Origin: an uncultured Porphyromonadaceae bacterium
Lineage (GTDB): Bacteria; Bacteroidota; Bacteroidia; Bacteroidales; Muribaculaceae
Direction of reading: 5' to 3'
NCBI GenBank assembly: GCA_905193485.1
Contig: CAJJOX010000128.1
Span: 1 to 6,631 of the forward strand
Length of the DNA stretch: 6,631 nucleotides
The position numbers were made by a program, and so were the translations under genes. Below are positions 6,416 to 6,631 of the stretch, piece by piece. How positions within the stretch are numbered: the stretch's first letter is position 1; every line of letters begins with the position of its first letter. Under the pieces are notes generated by a model. It had not been told where the DNA came from and did no database searches. It saw only the letters and a list, made by a program, of their open reading frames with translations.

Positions 6416-6631
6416 GCAATAATATGCAGAACCTCAAAATTTACGACATTATAGATCAGCTTGAGGATCTTATAGAGAACAGCCCCAAACCTAAGCTCTC
6501 CGGCAGCGCAACCAAGCGCACCGTGGACGTTGAGGAGGTTTTTGACCTTCTGGGCGACCTTAAGACCACTATTCCGGAGGATATACGCCGGGCCAACAGC
6601 CTTATGATAGAGGCTCAGAATACTATAGACA
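6412..6631 (+). CDS. Acidic helical protein resembling the Clostridia coiled-coil 'ATPase' protein found near coaD (C-terminus outside window)
   Basis: The frame starts at the ATG at 6412-6414 and is open through the window end (73 complete codons). It cannot extend further upstream because an in-frame TAA lies at 6406-6408. A modest site GAAAGG at 6395-6400 precedes it by 11 nt, and it may also be reached by coupling from the leader frame; the Met at residue 5 is a less likely start. The sequence begins MSNNMQNLKIYDIIDQLEDL. It has predicted helices at about residues 8-24, 40-52 and 56-73, joined by a Pro/Ser/Lys-rich linker at about 24-36 (SPKPKLSGSATKR). The pattern IxDxIxxLEDxI...VDxEEVxxLLxDLKxxxPEDIxRAxxxIxxAQ recalls short Firmicutes proteins annotated as 'ATPase' or V-type ATPase subunit H-like. 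In these, an N-terminal helical domain leads into a long coiled coil; the 'ATPase' name is not supported by any nucleotide-binding motif. This match is from memory and function is unknown. Confidence 0.6.
   Translation, partial: MSNNMQNLKIYDIIDQLEDLIENSPKPKLSGSATKRTVDVEEVFDLLGDLKTTIPEDIRRANSLMIEAQNTID

Overview
The window looks like a piece of a gut-type Bacteroidota genome (order Bacteroidales; the fairly G+C-rich codon use would fit Muribaculaceae, but that is a guess). At its right end it is joined to the start of a gene that looks like it comes from a Clostridia-type Firmicute. Positions 1 to about 6275 hold three genes, all on the minus strand. From about 6310 to the end the coding direction flips to plus. 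There the leader DNA is very A+T-rich, and both the promoter and the ribosome-binding site follow Firmicutes rather than Bacteroidota rules.

Layout in the direction of minus-strand transcription (right to left): (1) a NUDIX hydrolase of the ADP-ribose/ADP-sugar pyrophosphatase type, with a perfect Nudix box but without its usual N-terminal part of roughly 45 residues; (2) priA, the primosomal helicase that reloads the replisome at collapsed forks, complete and with every expected motif, starting 38 nt after the NUDIX stop; (3) a 143-nt intergenic gap with a Bacteroidota-type -7 element and a short inverted repeat; (4) the first 1053 residues of a very large TamB/AsmA-like envelope protein, which runs off the left edge of the window without a stop codon.

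On the plus strand at the right end, a consensus TTGACA-17-TATGAT promoter drives a strong Shine-Dalgarno sequence. This is followed by a 13-codon mini-ORF whose stop overlaps (ATGA) the start of an acidic, probably helical protein cut off by the window end. That protein resembles the coiled-coil 'ATPase'-annotated protein often seen near coaD in Clostridia.

The most notable observation is the discontinuity at about 6270-6300. NUDIX homology stops in mid-domain exactly where A+T-rich, Firmicutes-style DNA begins. The simplest reading is a chimeric metagenome assembly joint; a real recombination or transfer event is the less likely alternative. I see no tRNA, rRNA, CRISPR array, insertion sequence or evidence of a new defence or biosynthetic system. 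The three minus-strand genes are ordinary housekeeping genes.
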